Below are positions 1-12,300 of a DNA stretch of 64,000 nucleotides, in pieces. The notes under the pieces were generated by a model, which was given only the letters and a program-made list of their open reading frames with translations, was not told where the DNA came from and did no database searches. A program made the translations under genes and the position numbers. Origin of the DNA: Trametopsis cervina (taxonomy: Eukaryota; Basidiomycota; Agaricomycetes; Polyporales; Irpicaceae); contig MU278370.1 of NCBI GenBank assembly GCA_022385755.1, forward strand, positions 9,247 through 73,246. Reading direction: 5' to 3'. The first letter of the stretch is position 1; each line of letters begins with the position of its first letter.

Positions 1-414
1 TGTATTAGAACGTCACGAAAAGACGTTCGTTTAAAGTAGAAAAAAATAAAAATAAATTCTGTGTACAAATGTGTGAACAGCGTGAGCAGACAGATGAATA
101 AGAATAGCAGTAAGATGAAAGAAAATAATGACAGACAGTCGTACCTTGAGACAGACAGATCTCTGTTCCCAAACTGTCATATTACTCGTTCACTATTGAC
201 CGCATTGTCTACGTGGCATCTTTGGTATGTTTTACTATTTTATTGGTTTCACCAAATGGATCTACTGCATGCTTATTCTATACTGATAGTGCTACTGCAA
301 TTACTACACAATGTCCGTCGTTCAGCGTGCTCAAAATGTGTATGCAACAGCAGGTACTTACGTATATCCCATAATTCACGCTACTGATCTTTAAACATAC
401 AGCAGCTTCAACGC
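1..414. other. No supported gene
   Basis: AT-rich left edge of the window. A 108-codon open frame runs through it but has no recognisable motif. A possible splice acceptor lies just before the small gene at 415, so part of this stretch may be an intron or 5' exon of that gene. Confidence 0.4.
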
Positions 415-851
415 ATGCTCAAGGACATAGACGAAAGCAAATACATCTTGAAGAAAATCGAGTGGAGAGAGCGAGAGTGTCAGGAAGCATTGGCTCGCTG
501 GAACGAGGAGCGAATGATATTGCAGCAGCGGGAAGAACTATGGATGTGGAGGGCGGAGGCAGTGTGGTGGGGTAGGCCAGTGGGCAAGGATGTTACAGGC
601 TTGACCGAAGAGCAGTTCAAGCTCATACAGGTGCGTGAAGAATATTCGTGACGATTTACAGACCACTCACATGCTATATACGCTTGACAAAACCACAGCC
701 CAGAATTATCGCCCTGAACCATATCATTCAGAGCTGGGAGGTGCGGCATGCTCAACAACTCGAATGCCTAGCATTTGAAAGGAAATATCTGCAGGAGCTG
801 GAAGACCGATGTGAATATCTGTGGGAGCGATACATTTCACTGACCGTATAA
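415..851 (+). CDS. Hypothetical short coiled-coil protein, possibly a gene fragment
   Basis: I do not recognise this gene. The first exon (415-630) is rich in Glu, Lys, Arg, Gln and Trp and looks like a charged helix or coiled coil. A GTGCGT donor at 631 and an acceptor near 698 or 731 join it in frame to a second exon ending at the stop near 849-851, which has the same composition (motif ERKYLQELEDRCEYLWERY). The product would be about 110 residues. A possible acceptor shortly upstream of 415 leaves open that this is the 3' part of a longer gene. Small coiled-coil fragments like this are common in basidiomycete genomes and can be relics. Being coding is an inference from composition and a phase-compatible intron only. 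Confidence 0.4.
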
Positions 852-1693
852 CGAGTATTTTGTATCTCATCTGTTGGGCTTTTGGGTCACTTAATGCATA
901 CTTCCTGAGTCTATTAACCACCCCCACTGCATTGAATTTGACCCGCAAGTCTTGCTGAAATAACTGCAGATCAACATACGTGCTCCTCCTCCCCCAGCGC
1001 TTAACGCGCGCTTAAGCACTCAAACTTACCAAGGTTGTATCTCCCAAACCGCACCGCCAAATCCTTAGCAAATGGGGCATTAGTAGGTCCATATGTATAT
1101 CTACCTTGGTGCCAAGCTTCATCCAAAACATCCAGTCCAATTTTATTGACGGGGTAGCTAATTTCTTAGTAGAATTGAATGCTACGTGCATAATCATGAC
1201 ATAGACTGGGACTTGGGGAAGCCAACATGACACAGCTGCCTGTGGCAAAGTATGCATCAGATGGATGTAATGCAGGCCGTAGACTCAAGCAGGGGGAAGA
1301 TGTGAGAGATATCAACCTCTTCACTAAAAGTTAGAATCCATAAGACGTTGAGGGTAGATGAGCTACTTGAGCACACTGAATAACTCCATGCACATCCACT
1401 GTGTGCAGATTGTAGTATGGGTGTGAGTGTGAGCACAACAGAAGTTTTCAGAGTTCTCTGACAGACACACACCCAATGATGATTGAGCACCATCCCATCA
1501 GGATTGGGCGTTAATTTTTTTGGAAGGAGCATTGCAATTCAGAGATGCTGGAATCACTTTCAGGGATACCACAATCACAATCAAATAGGTGGATTACATA
1601 GTGGATGTACATGCACTGGCACTGCTGACATTGATGGGTATGGATGTATGGAGGCTCGACACTGAGACAAAGTATGAGTACAAAGGATGAATG
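852..1693. other. No supported gene
   Basis: Downstream side of the C2H2 gene. Two short minus-strand frames (about 1012-1257 and 1257-1532) show no motif and broken continuity. I see no coding feature and no clear repeat boundary; a decayed element is possible. Confidence 0.4.
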
Positions 1694-3342
1694 TTACATG
1701 GCAAGCGTAGGAGGCGTAAGCGAGGCCATCGGAGGAGCGAAGGACGTCGTTGCATGAGGGGCATCAGATTGGTTATGCATTTGTGACGAGCGGTGGGCAC
1801 TTAGGTTACTTGAAGGAGATTGGATATTCCTGTTCTCTGAGTCGTCCACGACCATGCCGACGTCAAGAAGCTCGTAATCAGCGGGCTCAGTCTTGACGGC
1901 GACTGAGCACCCTGCAGGCATTTCGCGCTCTGATGCACGCGAAGTAGGCGAAGGTGATGTCCGCTGGAATATTCGAGGTTGCTCTGCTTCGGCAAAGTCT
2001 TCAGGTGGTGGATGCGGTGAATAGTTTGGCCGACGTCCTCGCGGAGGCTGTGGTTTCTCTACTTCTGGAGGTTCAAGACCACCTGCATTATATTAGCAAC
2101 AACCTATACAAGTAACTCAACGTGGAGGGACGTACTATCGCGCGCCTCCTTCATGAGTTCCGAAATCTGGGAATGCAAAGGATCTGAAGGGTCCGGTAGG
2201 CGAAGGTGTAAGACATACTCAGGCTTTAACCACCGACTTGCGGACAGCTCTACCCAGTCGTTTGCCTCAAAGCCGCCTGCACAAGCTACTGATCCCGTCA
2301 CCGGCCGCAGAGTCACTCCATAAGGCGGGCGAGCTCTGAATTGGCCACTGCAGTGCCGCTTGAGCGCATCGAGACGGGCGTATCGTTTGTTACAGCGGAG
2401 ACATTCAAATCTGCCCTCGAAATGACGGTCCATATGTCGACCTCGATCCTTTGGAGAGGGGAACGCCAGGCCACAACCTCTATACAGACACGGATACGGA
2501 CGCCGCCCCTGTCGGCGTGTTGCGGGTTTATCCTGTTTAATAACCTGGAACGCTGGTAGAACCCCGCTGTTGATAGCAGAAAGGGCTCGAGCCGACAATG
2601 GTGCTGGTGATGGCGTAGACGCTGACACTGGGATGGGAGCCGGGGGAGCTCTTGTTGGCGGCGGAGATAATTCCCTCTCGCTGGAAGTAGCAGCCTCTGC
2701 GTATATCATCTGTCTTCGCTTCACGTGCATTGCGTGTGGGGTGGGTACAAGCCACGCTCGAGGGTGATAAACAGGAGGGTAAGTGTAAGGAGACGCTCGT
2801 GTACGCGAGACGGAAGGGGTGCTGCGAGGATTTGTCTCTGATACTACGGAGGAAGAAGGGACGGCCGTTTCCAGCTCCAGAGGCAGTCGTTGCTTGATGT
2901 GCAGCCTATTGTCCTGCGCCTTGGGTGTACCTAATGGAGTCGACTGAGAATCATAGGTTGCTGCCGGTTTGCGCACGGTCGACAGTGGCACGTCTGGCTC
3001 TTCGTCCGACTCCCGCTCGTCCACCTCCGACTCGCCCTCATCATCGAACATTACCGTCGGTGGCGGTGGTGGTACGCGCATGCCTTTCAGTGAAGTGTGG
3101 ACCAGTGGCGGATCGTCTTCCATTTCCGAATCACTATCCTCGAGCGCGTCGTCCACCACATGTTTATGGAGCAGCTGCACTTGACGGTGGTGGTCAAAGC
3201 CGTCATCTTCCGACTCGAACTCTGCTTCACTATGGTAGTCGTGCTGCGGGGCCTTGGCGTGTTTCTTCTGCGCGCGAGACGCGTTGGATTTACGGGAGTA
3301 AGGTGCATTCTTTGATTTTCTTGCCGAGCGTGAGGTGTTCAT
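1694..3342 (-). CDS. C2H2-type zinc-finger protein, putative transcription factor
   Basis: Predicted nuclear DNA-binding protein of 531 residues in two exons (3342-2136 and 2082-1694, minus strand), joined over a 53 nt intron with a GTACGT donor. The N-terminal half is disordered and rich in Ser, Pro and acidic residues. Near residues 280-330 lie two zinc-finger-like units. The first is canonical (Cys-x4-Cys, then His-x3-His); the second begins CLRCNKRYARLDALKRHC and ends His-Cys rather than His-x3-His. Only one of the two is therefore a standard C2H2 finger. The C-terminal exon is Ser/Pro rich and carries a KTEP motif resembling a SUMO site. The ATG at 3342 follows the only long uninterrupted frame and sits about 58 nt below a TATA-like box. 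The gene diverges from the RhoGAP gene. The target genes cannot be told from sequence. Confidence 0.8.
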
Positions 3343-4219
3343 GGTTTGGGGGCGACCTGTGAGTACAACGCGAGATCAGCAACGTGCAGGTCAATCGATT
3401 TATAGGGACCGTCGCCGGGTGGCCATCAGCGCCATGCTGCTCTACGCCGGCGAGCACGCGATCAGGTGAGCACAGGTATAGACAATAAAGGGACCAATCA
3501 AGGTGGGAAACTGGCCAGTAGCGCATTGTCCGCAGGACTTGCTAGCCTGTGGAAGTGATGAAAGACACGAGAAAGACACTCACAACAGAAAGACCAACGA
3601 CGAACACAGCTCCTCTACAGCCTTCGAGCTTCACACAGTCCCCCACGGTGTGTGTTTTGCAAGTCGCCAGCTGTGCAGCGTCGAGGACGAGTTCAGAAAT
3701 CGGATATTCGAGTTTTGATCTCGGGAAATTTGTGGCCAGGCGATTAGACGCGCTTCACTCAGTCACTCGGTATGTAAGTCTCGGTCATTTTGATCCGTCG
3801 AAGGCTACAAAGCCACGTGTCGCAGCGCAAACAAATGTTATGAGAGTGGAACAGACCAAACCTGAACAAGAGGCGAGAGGGAAGTGATAGAAGTGTTGAA
3901 TGCAAGCGCGACAGTCATCGTGAACTCAAATCGGGCGTCAGAATCCCAAGGGCGCATCAACACCAGATATGGAGTTGGGCGGCGCACGCGTCCAGAACTG
4001 AAGATAGGACCGGCTCTCATCGACTCGCCATCTTGCAAGTACTTGTTCTCCTTCTCCTACGCTTTTTCTCTTTGCAAGGCTACTTTTGTGGACGACTCGC
4101 TTGTTGGTCAAAAAATTGCCACAAGCTCACCTCGTGGTCTCCACGACCTTCACGCTCATTGACATTTCTCTCGTTCGCTCCCCTCTTCCTAGTTCAAGCT
4201 TTCCACTCTCAAGATTCGC
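3343..4219. other. Divergent intergenic region between the C2H2 and RhoGAP genes
   Basis: 877 bp separating two start codons that point away from each other, so it should hold both promoters. Pyrimidine-rich tracts (CTTCTCC, CTCTCG) on the plus strand near 4040-4215 are typical of transcription starts of plus-strand fungal genes. No reading frame here has a motif. Confidence 0.5.
3398..3405 (-). promoter_or_regulatory. TATA-like box for the C2H2 gene
   Basis: Minus-strand CTATAAAT about 58 nt upstream of the ATG at 3342. Distance and orientation fit a core promoter element. Not tested. Confidence 0.4.
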
Positions 4220-7200
4220 ATGCCTGCCGCCGCCACTGCTGCCGAAGCAACAAACACTCTCCCTCAACCTTCACCAGCTTCTATCGAACACAACACTGAG
4301 CCCCCCAATAGCACGCCTCCTGCGCCTGAAGTCCACGTCAATGGAAAGCCCGCAAATGCAAGCACCCTACCCAGGCGACCGAAGTCGTCTTCAGGGAACA
4401 CTGCGCACGATCTAGATGTCGCAGGTTGGGGCTCGAACTTTTGGGTGACCTTAGCAGATCCGACGGTGAGTGCTCTACATTTCATCATAGCGACGATGAT
4501 TTCATCGAGGTCCAATCTTTGATAGACAGGTGTTTCGTTTTATGCCTGCCCTGCAACTGGGGAAGTAAGCTGGGACCCTCCTGTAGGAAACTTTCTGTGC
4601 GTACCTGGCCAATTCGTCTGTGTGATATTGTCTCATCAATAGTAATCAACAGCTTGCCTCCAAGTCCCGATGGTGAATGGTGGGAGATGATAGACGAAAC
4701 GAGTGGACTACCCTACTATTATCATACGAAGACAGGGGAGACAGTTTGGGACAGACCGCAGGCCTTCGTTATCCCTCTCGCTGTGCTGCAGGTGCGTGGA
4801 ATGTTGCGCCATAGGGGTCTGGCTAAGCGTATTCGCAGAATACTGCCCTTACCCGTAGGCTATCTCTCACGAACCGTAGTTCTCTGATCAGCCCGTCGAA
4901 ACCCAACGACGCTGCCAATCATAAACTCGGATACCGTCGTTCGCGCTCCTATCACGAGGACCACGATCCCCATCGTACGGAAACAGTCTCTTCCCTTCAC
5001 CCTCAACAGAGCCCCCGCAGACGATCGCAATCCTCGACACGCGCTCAGACTACCCCTTCTCCATCCAGTCCCAGCTCTTCCAAGCCAAAGGTTGTCAAAC
5101 GAGCGACGTCTAATGAAAAGCATGCCTCGCACAACCAGCATGGTTCCCCTTTAGCATACGAACGTGGACATCCTCTGGCACCTATTCCCGGCTCACCCTA
5201 TGCCACGGATGCGTCCCCACCTCCTTCCCCAACTGCAAGACGTAGCATGTCTCGTGCTTCTCATGCATCTTCGCATCATGAAAGGGACAAAACGCATCAA
5301 ACGGGAACTCTCACTGCGAGAGAATCACCTAAGCAGAAGGCCCCCTCTCACACCGATAATCTTTCCCGATCTCGTTCTTCTAAGTCAATGAAGTCCAATC
5401 TTGACTTCGTGCCCTACCGCGCCCCTCAGCCACAAAGCCTCAACGCGGCTCTCGAAAAGCTGGCGTTATCTTCTTCGCCGGACAGCTCTACTCACGACAA
5501 GGGCAAGGGCAAAGAGAAAGATAAGGGTCAACGGCTTGGAGACGCCAACAACGACTCTGGCGGAAGACTCTCGATATCACTTGGCCGCGTTTCCGGTCAA
5601 ATCATGCGCCAACGCACCAGTGCCGATCCTGCTGGCTCAGGTGATCGGTCACGCAGCATCACTGCTCCGAACTCGCCATCCAAGGACAACAAGGAGAGCA
5701 AAACGCTCTGGAGGTCTCAACACCCGTCATCTGCGGCATTGTCCTCGAAAGCATCATCGCCAGTAGCCACAGGCGAACCCAGTTCCAATGGTAAGAGCGA
5801 GGGAAGCATCATTGGACGGGAAATAAGTGCTCCCGTGTTCGACGCTGAGGCTACGAACAACATGAGTCCGGTCAAAATGCGTAACGCAGGCAAGCCTATT
5901 CTTGTTCCGCCTCAGAACGGAAGACCGTCTATGACGGATCCAGGTCAGCACGACGGAGCGATGTTGGACGGGGATCTGGGGCAGTATTTCCCGAAGAAAC
6001 GAACGCCGTCACTCAATACTGGGTCAGCCCATCTTTTTTATTAAGGTCGTTGCATGATCCTTAATGCATATGATTCTAGGATGTACCCTGTCTTACCCGA
6101 CGATCTCGCTTCGGATATCCAGCAGTTCTCAGAGTCGCAATTTGCGCGCCAATATTTCTCTACCCACCGTACAGGGTTTATTTTCCGTAGGAAAGTCCCA
6201 CTTGCCCAGATGATGGCTTGGCAAAAGGTGCGAAATGAGCTTTCTCTTCTATCTATACCGTTGACAGTGTTCGTCCGCAGCCACCTCTCAATGCTCCTCT
6301 CTTGCAGCTGAACAGGCCGCTGCACAAGGAAGCTATACGAACATTCAAGTCGATACAACGCGTCATGGGCGACAAGGATCGAGATCGGCCAGTCAATAAC
6401 GCCTCGACAACGTCTCTCATTGCTTCCAACGCTGTTCTTGAGGAAGAGAGGGCATTGTTAGCTGAAGGCCTCACTCATGGCGAGCTTCGCGACGAGATAT
6501 ATTGTCAAGTCATGAAGCAATTGACTGGGAACCCCAGCGCGTAAGTTGTCGCCGACTCATGTTTATCACAAAGCTCATTCAACTGCTATAGAGAAAGCAT
6601 CTTCAAAGGTTGGCAGCTGCTGTGCGTGCTGCTTGTTACTTTTCCGCCCTCCAAAAATTTTGAGCCGTCTCTTCGCTCGTTCATAAACCAAGCCACTCAC
6701 CAATCGGAAGGGCGAGTCGACGTGATGGCCAAATACAGCCTTCGGCGGCTTGCATATATATCGCGGAAGGGGCCTCGAGGCAAGCCTCCTACAATCGCGG
6801 AGATTGAAGCAGCATCTGTGAGTACACACCAATCATACCTGTGTTGCTCAAGTAAGGAACGTCTACCCAGGATGCAGCGTTTCATCCATCTATATTTGGG
6901 GAATCACTGGACGCTATCTACCGTCTACAGGAGCGTAATTACCCTGACCAGAAAGTACCGATCATCCTCCCTTTCCTTTCAGACGGCATTCTGGCGCTCG
7001 GAGGCACAAAATCTGAAGGCATCTTTCGCGTTCCAGGCGACGGCGACCTAGTCTCTGAGCTGAAACTGCGAATTGACAAGGGATATTACACGCTGGATGG
7101 GTTCGACGACCCTCACGTTCTCGCGTCGCTGCTCAAGCTGTGGCTTCGCGAGCTGGCAGACCCGCTCGTGCCGGACGAGATGTACAATGACTGTGTGAGG

Positions 7201-7651
7201 CAGTCAAACGACCCAGAGGCCTGTGTAGCCATCGTGCATCGACTTCCGACGATTAATCGCCGAGTCGTATTATTCGTCGTTAGTTTTCTGCAGCTCTTCC
7301 TGGATGAAAAGGTGCAGATCATCACAAAGATGACAGCGCCGAACCTCGCGTTGGTGATGGCTCCAAACTTACTCAGGTGCAGCTCGGAGTCCATGGCAGT
7401 GGTGTTCACCAACGCTCAGTAAGTGGATCTGTTTCGTTCGCTCGTCCTTCCCATCACATTGTTTCTCAACGACATGGCATTTTAGGTACGAACAAGCCTT
7501 CGTTCATAACCTCTTGATGCATTTGCGCTGCGACGTTGTTGATCCAGATTATGTGCCTATGCATGCACGAGGTGCAATCCCCTCTCCTGCCCCGCCGATC
7601 CCCCTACGCAAGTCAAAATCGAATAAAGCACGACACCGAGCCGACTCCTGA
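4220..7651 (+). CDS. WW-MyTH4-RhoGAP protein (ARHGAP39/Vilse-like)
   Basis: Predicted GTPase-activating protein for Rho-family GTPases, probably acting on actin and polar growth. Nine phase-consistent exons (4220-4465, 4526-4596, 4653-4791, 4839-6022, 6080-6227, 6308-6540, 6592-6817, 6871-7418, 7486-7651) give 986 residues. Two WW domains lie near residues 70-105 and 112-142 (EWWEMIDETSG, then YYYHTKTGETVWDRP). A long Ser-rich, basic linker follows to about 545. A MyTH4-like domain spans about 550-750 (GELRDEIYCQVMKQLTGN). The RhoGAP domain spans about 760-970, with the expected arginine finger in EGIFRVPGD and MTAPNLALVMAPNLLR. The order WW-MyTH4-RhoGAP is that of animal Vilse/ARHGAP39. The catalytic arginine is present, so activity is likely. 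The exact first ATG is less certain than the domains. Confidence 0.88.
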
Positions 7652-8043
7652 GAGTTCGCTTCAATCTGGAGACTGTTCTTCCCTCTTTCCTGCCCAAGAA
7701 CTGCCCTTGAATGCCCGCTACCTTAATACACTCGTACATTCATATATCTATACTATCTAATTGCTTCTTGTCGGGACATCTGGGCTTTAGTTTTCTCTTT
7801 TTCCAGGATATTCGCACAGCGCACGAAGACAACGTAATAAAAACAGCTCTGTTACCTCGATTCCCGAAAGTCTGGTCACAAGTACATGGACTCGAGAGAT
7901 CCGGTCGTACTATCGCGGTTGGTAAAGAGACGTTACAGGTATTATAGTGGTGTACACGCTAAGCTAACATTACGCCTCCATGTAAGCTATCTGTGTGTCG
8001 TCAGCACAATTGTGTCCATGAGGCCACAGGGTGGCCACGCACC
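7652..8043. other. Convergent 3' region
   Basis: About 390 bp between the stops of two convergent genes. Contains AATAAA-like and T-rich stretches expected of 3' ends; no coding motif. Confidence 0.5.
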
Positions 8044-8506
8044 TTATATGCCTGTCGAGTTCGGCTGTGCAACGTTCGCAGCACCGCCTACTGGTGCAGC
8101 TGTGGGAGCCGTTTGGGTAGCCGTGGGGGCCGTCTGCGAGGCAGGGGTATATCCAGTTGTAGTAGCACTAGCGTTGACATTGGGCTGACGACGCTCCATG
8201 TTTGCGACGCCGACCTCCGTCTCCTGTTGGCCTCGGACTGCCGCACCATGGCCCGCACGTTCAGACCCGGTAGCTGAATCGACAAAGTCCATAGCGTTGC
8301 CTCGAATGCTCTCGCCGATACCTTCAGACGTGCCAGGTTGATAAGCGTGTCACAAACATTGGCCCGTTCGCTGCTACGTACCATGGACGGCTTGGAATGC
8401 ACCCCTGTCACAACGATAAGTACAGATCCTGCATGCGGAAGACAACCTCGACTTACTTTACTTTCTGACCTACAGAGGATCCTGCAGATGAAGAGGTAGA
8501 CGACAT
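8044..8506 (-). CDS. Small hydrophilic protein of a fungal family of unknown function
   Basis: 116 residues from three exons (8506-8457, 8404-8382, 8321-8044, minus). The middle exon is only 23 nt and supplies part of the motif VKGAFQAVHGIGESIRG, which is unbroken only when all three exons are joined. I recall this pattern (short Ser/Gly start, GAFQ-VHG-GE-IRG, then a charged segment ending in E-ERG-A) from small, abundant, unnamed basidiomycete proteins. The tail here is Ala/Thr/Pro rich (TAPTATQTAPTAAP). There is no signal peptide or membrane segment. The repeated Gly-Glu-Arg character resembles stress-induced hydrophilic proteins such as CsbD-like ones, but that is only a resemblance. A TATA box about 60 nt upstream suggests strong or inducible expression. 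Confidence 0.75.
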
Positions 8507-8564
8507 GACAATATGAATGAAGGAATAGAGATGATAAGTGAGGCGGGCTTCAGCCTCCCAGCAT

Positions 8565-8574
8565 CTATATAAAC
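8565..8574 (-). promoter_or_regulatory. TATA box for the small hydrophilic protein gene
   Basis: Minus-strand TTTATATAGA, about 60 nt upstream of the ATG at 8506, in the right orientation. A well-formed TATA box fits an inducible gene. Confidence 0.5.
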
Positions 8575-9218
8575 CATTCGAAACGCTCCATCCACCTGGT
8601 GACGTCATATCTCGCAAACCGCCTTGCCCATAGGTCATTGGATCAAATGAAACGTACCGCAGCACCACGAAGCGTCACGGCGTGAGTCTCTCGCCCGTTC
8701 TGTTCGGTCTCTCATGTACGGTATAGCGGCGAGCGTGGTCGATAATGCTCTTCAATCGACGATAGTGTGCGAAATTATGTCTCCAGAGATAATGCATGTG
8801 GTTCTACTTGAACGGCGAGGCGGCGAAGGAACTCAGGTTGCGATTCCGGCCGTAACCTGCTAGATTCTGATCATATCTTCAGAGAATGTCATTGCACGGC
8901 GATTGATGTCAAGGATGTCTGTAACAATTAGATCCAGCGAACGCATTCATAGATTTCAAGATATTGAGACGATGCAGATGGATCCCAGTGATGTTTCTCC
9001 ACGACATGCTCGTCTTATAGGCTGTTCTGCGCACCTGAAGAAACTTTCCAAGAGAGCTGTCGCCGTCTCATACGAATATTCGGTTGTAGTGAATCTTGAC
9101 CTTGTGCATTAAAACCGCTCTTGTGGGTCTTTATCACGCTGTCAACTCATACATTACCGAGATATCTGACCAGATGACAGAAAAATCGCTCAACAGGATA
9201 GAATCCACCAAGATAAAT

Positions 9219-9329
9219 GAAGCGTACCGATACAATCTGTATAGAGTTTTGTCTCGTCTTCTCGCACGTATCCGGTGAAGTGGAATCACGCCATGTCCTG
9301 AGGTGTCACTTAGACGATCGGTACGCTTC
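9219..9329. repeat. 13 bp perfect inverted repeat with 85 bp spacer
   Basis: GAAGCGTACCGAT at 9219-9231 is the exact reverse complement of 9317-9329. It could be the ends of a very small inverted-repeat element or a transcribed stem; no target-site duplication is obvious. Confidence 0.5.
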
Positions 9330-12300
9330 GCCCCGCCGGCCTGTGAGTATCTCTGGTGAGCGTGAGTAGCGAGAAGCAGAAATTACGGCTTTGTGGCATG
9401 TATAATCATCTTCTATTTTCGGGAGACTCTTCTCGAATCACGAATCGTTCCGTAGATAAAGTCCTTGATTTGATCATGACGTTCCAGACGCAGTAACTGT
9501 ATGTGAACAGTATAGGCATTCGGGGTGTGGGATAGGTTTTAATTCAAGTGAAACTCAAATCCCTTGCATGCAAGGTTCACCGCTAGAACATTTTAAACTC
9601 GCAGCATTACACGAACTGTGATTCTGGCGGCATGAGCATGTACTTTATGAGCGTTCAGTTAAGTAAACACTCACAGATCTTAAATCTGCCCACAAGATGC
9701 AAACAGGTGTGTGGGTTGCGGTCTGAGTATACCACATAACTGAAATGTTGCCGAACCCAGCGTTGGGGTGGGAAGAGAGAACAGCAACTCAGGATGATCG
9801 ATGATTGTTTGTACGTGTTGAATTCGCAGGCTCTTGAACAACACGAACAAACATCAGTAGACTTCTTTTCGTTTTCGTCTTGCTACTACATTCATATGCT
9901 GTAATCGAAGCGGACATCGAGGCATCACACGCGTTCTTTCTAACCTTACGCAAGTGCCTTACGTATGCTCCACGAAGCTATTGAGCTTCTGAGCCTCCCC
10001 GCAACGGGAATTACCGCCGTCGTTGAATAAATTAAGGCTTTACTATCAAAGACTGTGAGCAACAGGACACGTCATATCACTGTTTCTCGTATGACTGACA
10101 TTCATGTTGCTAGGATATATTTGTTGGCCTTTATTCCAGGTCCCCGTCTCTTTTTATGACTAACACTTTTGCATCGATTGACTCGCAACCGTTGAGGATC
10201 TTGTACGATAGCCTTTTGTCCGAGGGCGAAGCTCCTGAAGTCGCTTGCTGTTCTCGGCTGTGGAAAATTGCAGAGAAGCATCGTTTGCCTTGCATATCAA
10301 GGAATTCTATGCAACTAATGTATGTGCCGATAAGTCTATCACTCCTATCGAACGAACTGAAGACAACTGTCGCATAGGGTTTAATATTCTTTACGCGCAT
10401 CCCTTTCGAATCGCCGCCGGTGGCAAGTGCACCCACTGCGTTGGATCAACTATCACCCACCCAATGACGGCCAATGTCGTTCAAACCCGAACTGATGCTG
10501 GGAAGTGCGCCCGCACCCTCTTCTTCGATACTCGCTCCTTCTGCATCCAGCGAGCTACAGCGGCCTATTTCTAAGTCCGCCTGGGCATTTACACAGCGCA
10601 ACGTTGCTTTCGGCCGGTCACGGGCACATCTGTGTCCTTACAAACCTTCGCGGGAGAAGATACTTCAATCAAGAGGGTATACAATGCTCACGTACGTATC
10701 ACTCATGCCAGCACTGTCAAAAGAAACGAATCTGTCATTCACCGGGTAGAGCCGTCGAAGCCAGGATAGTCTACCCAGATATGCTGCGATACGCACGCGC
10801 ACATCGTTTCCGTGATGGACGACGTCAAACTTGTGGAGACATGTAGTCACACCCGCGGTATCCTCTTGTACGCTCCCAGGACCGCTGACAGGATGTGACA
10901 AGCGTGCAAGCATATACACTTGACATTGGTTATTTTAACATTCTCAGACTCCGTCACGACCTCATCCCCCGGAGTATCGAGTCCGTTCAGGCGTCAATCA
11001 AGTCATGTCAAGAACAAGGTTGGCTAATCCCCGATGTAGACATGAACCCTGGTCTATCCACAGAAACCGAGGTAGCTCTTCCGATTGTGGAGTCACTTCA
11101 TCGGTATGTTTAGCTCCAACTTCGACCGGGATGTGGGATGGCACCCTCCATTCGCACGGACGGTGCGCAACCATATCTTACCTGTTCACGAGCTCGCTGT
11201 GCTATCTATACAGCTCGCGAATACTGAGAGCTTCTGCTCAAATAAATGCTACCTCATGTCGTAAGGTGCATAAGCAACGTAAATCAATCCGCTCTAATCA
11301 CGAACTTCGGGACTCGTACGCCAGATCTGACCGACTTCGGTTGAAACGCTCCACACATATGAGACGTGTCCACTTTTGCGTCATCTTGCGCAAAGTTAGG
11401 CAAGATCTTCCGTCCTTCAGTCTCACCCACAGAACATGTCACAGGAGCGCGTTACACGCGAGCGTGGTTGCAACTGCCCCCATTTGAAGTGGCCGTGGAG
11501 AAGCTCAGAATGCAAAACGATCGGAGCGCAGCAGAACCCTTGCCTTTATCATGGGAGATACCATCGGCGGAGGTCAGACGAGCGGAAACCTGTATCTGGG
11601 GATGATACTATAGCCGCTCACTCAGAGTTAAATACCCCAGGTGCGTCCGCATTTTAGTAATTTCCCATAGTCTGTTTCATGAGTTCCCCTTCTCCAACAC
11701 CCCGCACTCACAGGCGTCCTGCTTCCAGCGATAAACCGCGCCACGCTGTCGCCTGTGCATTCTGCACAAGTTCTCTGCGTTGCCATCCAGTCTCCCCAAA
11801 ATTTGATGGTACTCCTTCAGCCGTTGCGCAAAGTGTCCGCATCAATTCTTGGGGCACCACAACTCATGCCTGGGATTGGCTTTCTCAGTTGAGTAGTCAT
11901 CGCTTGCTGTGTCGTGGCGGCCGCAAGGATTGGTGCGCCTCCTTCTGTTGCACGGCGATGATCAGGTGAATATGCAAGGGAGAGCTGCAAGGCGAGGGGT
12001 CTTTCGCGGCTGCGACCTGTCGGATTACATGCTTTACAGCGGTGCATCGCCTCCTGACTACTGTGGCCTCATCCTCTGTCTTCAATCACCGTGGAGTGCG
12101 GCCCAGGAATTCTTGACTATGTTCTGTTGCAGCCGCGCTGATCTGGTATGCTATTTTTACTGACTTAGGCATGCAGCTGCTAGCATGAAGCTCTTCCGTG
12201 CGGTACCTCGCATGATCTACTATTGGGTGTATAATCACATTTGCAAATGTAGCTAGTCTGATCATCGCAAGTTAGGTTAACGCACCATTCCTATTGAGAA

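Noticed and set aside
1012..1532. Protein-coding remnant on the minus strand
   Set aside because: Two short frames separated by stops, no recognisable domain, no splice signals that join them.
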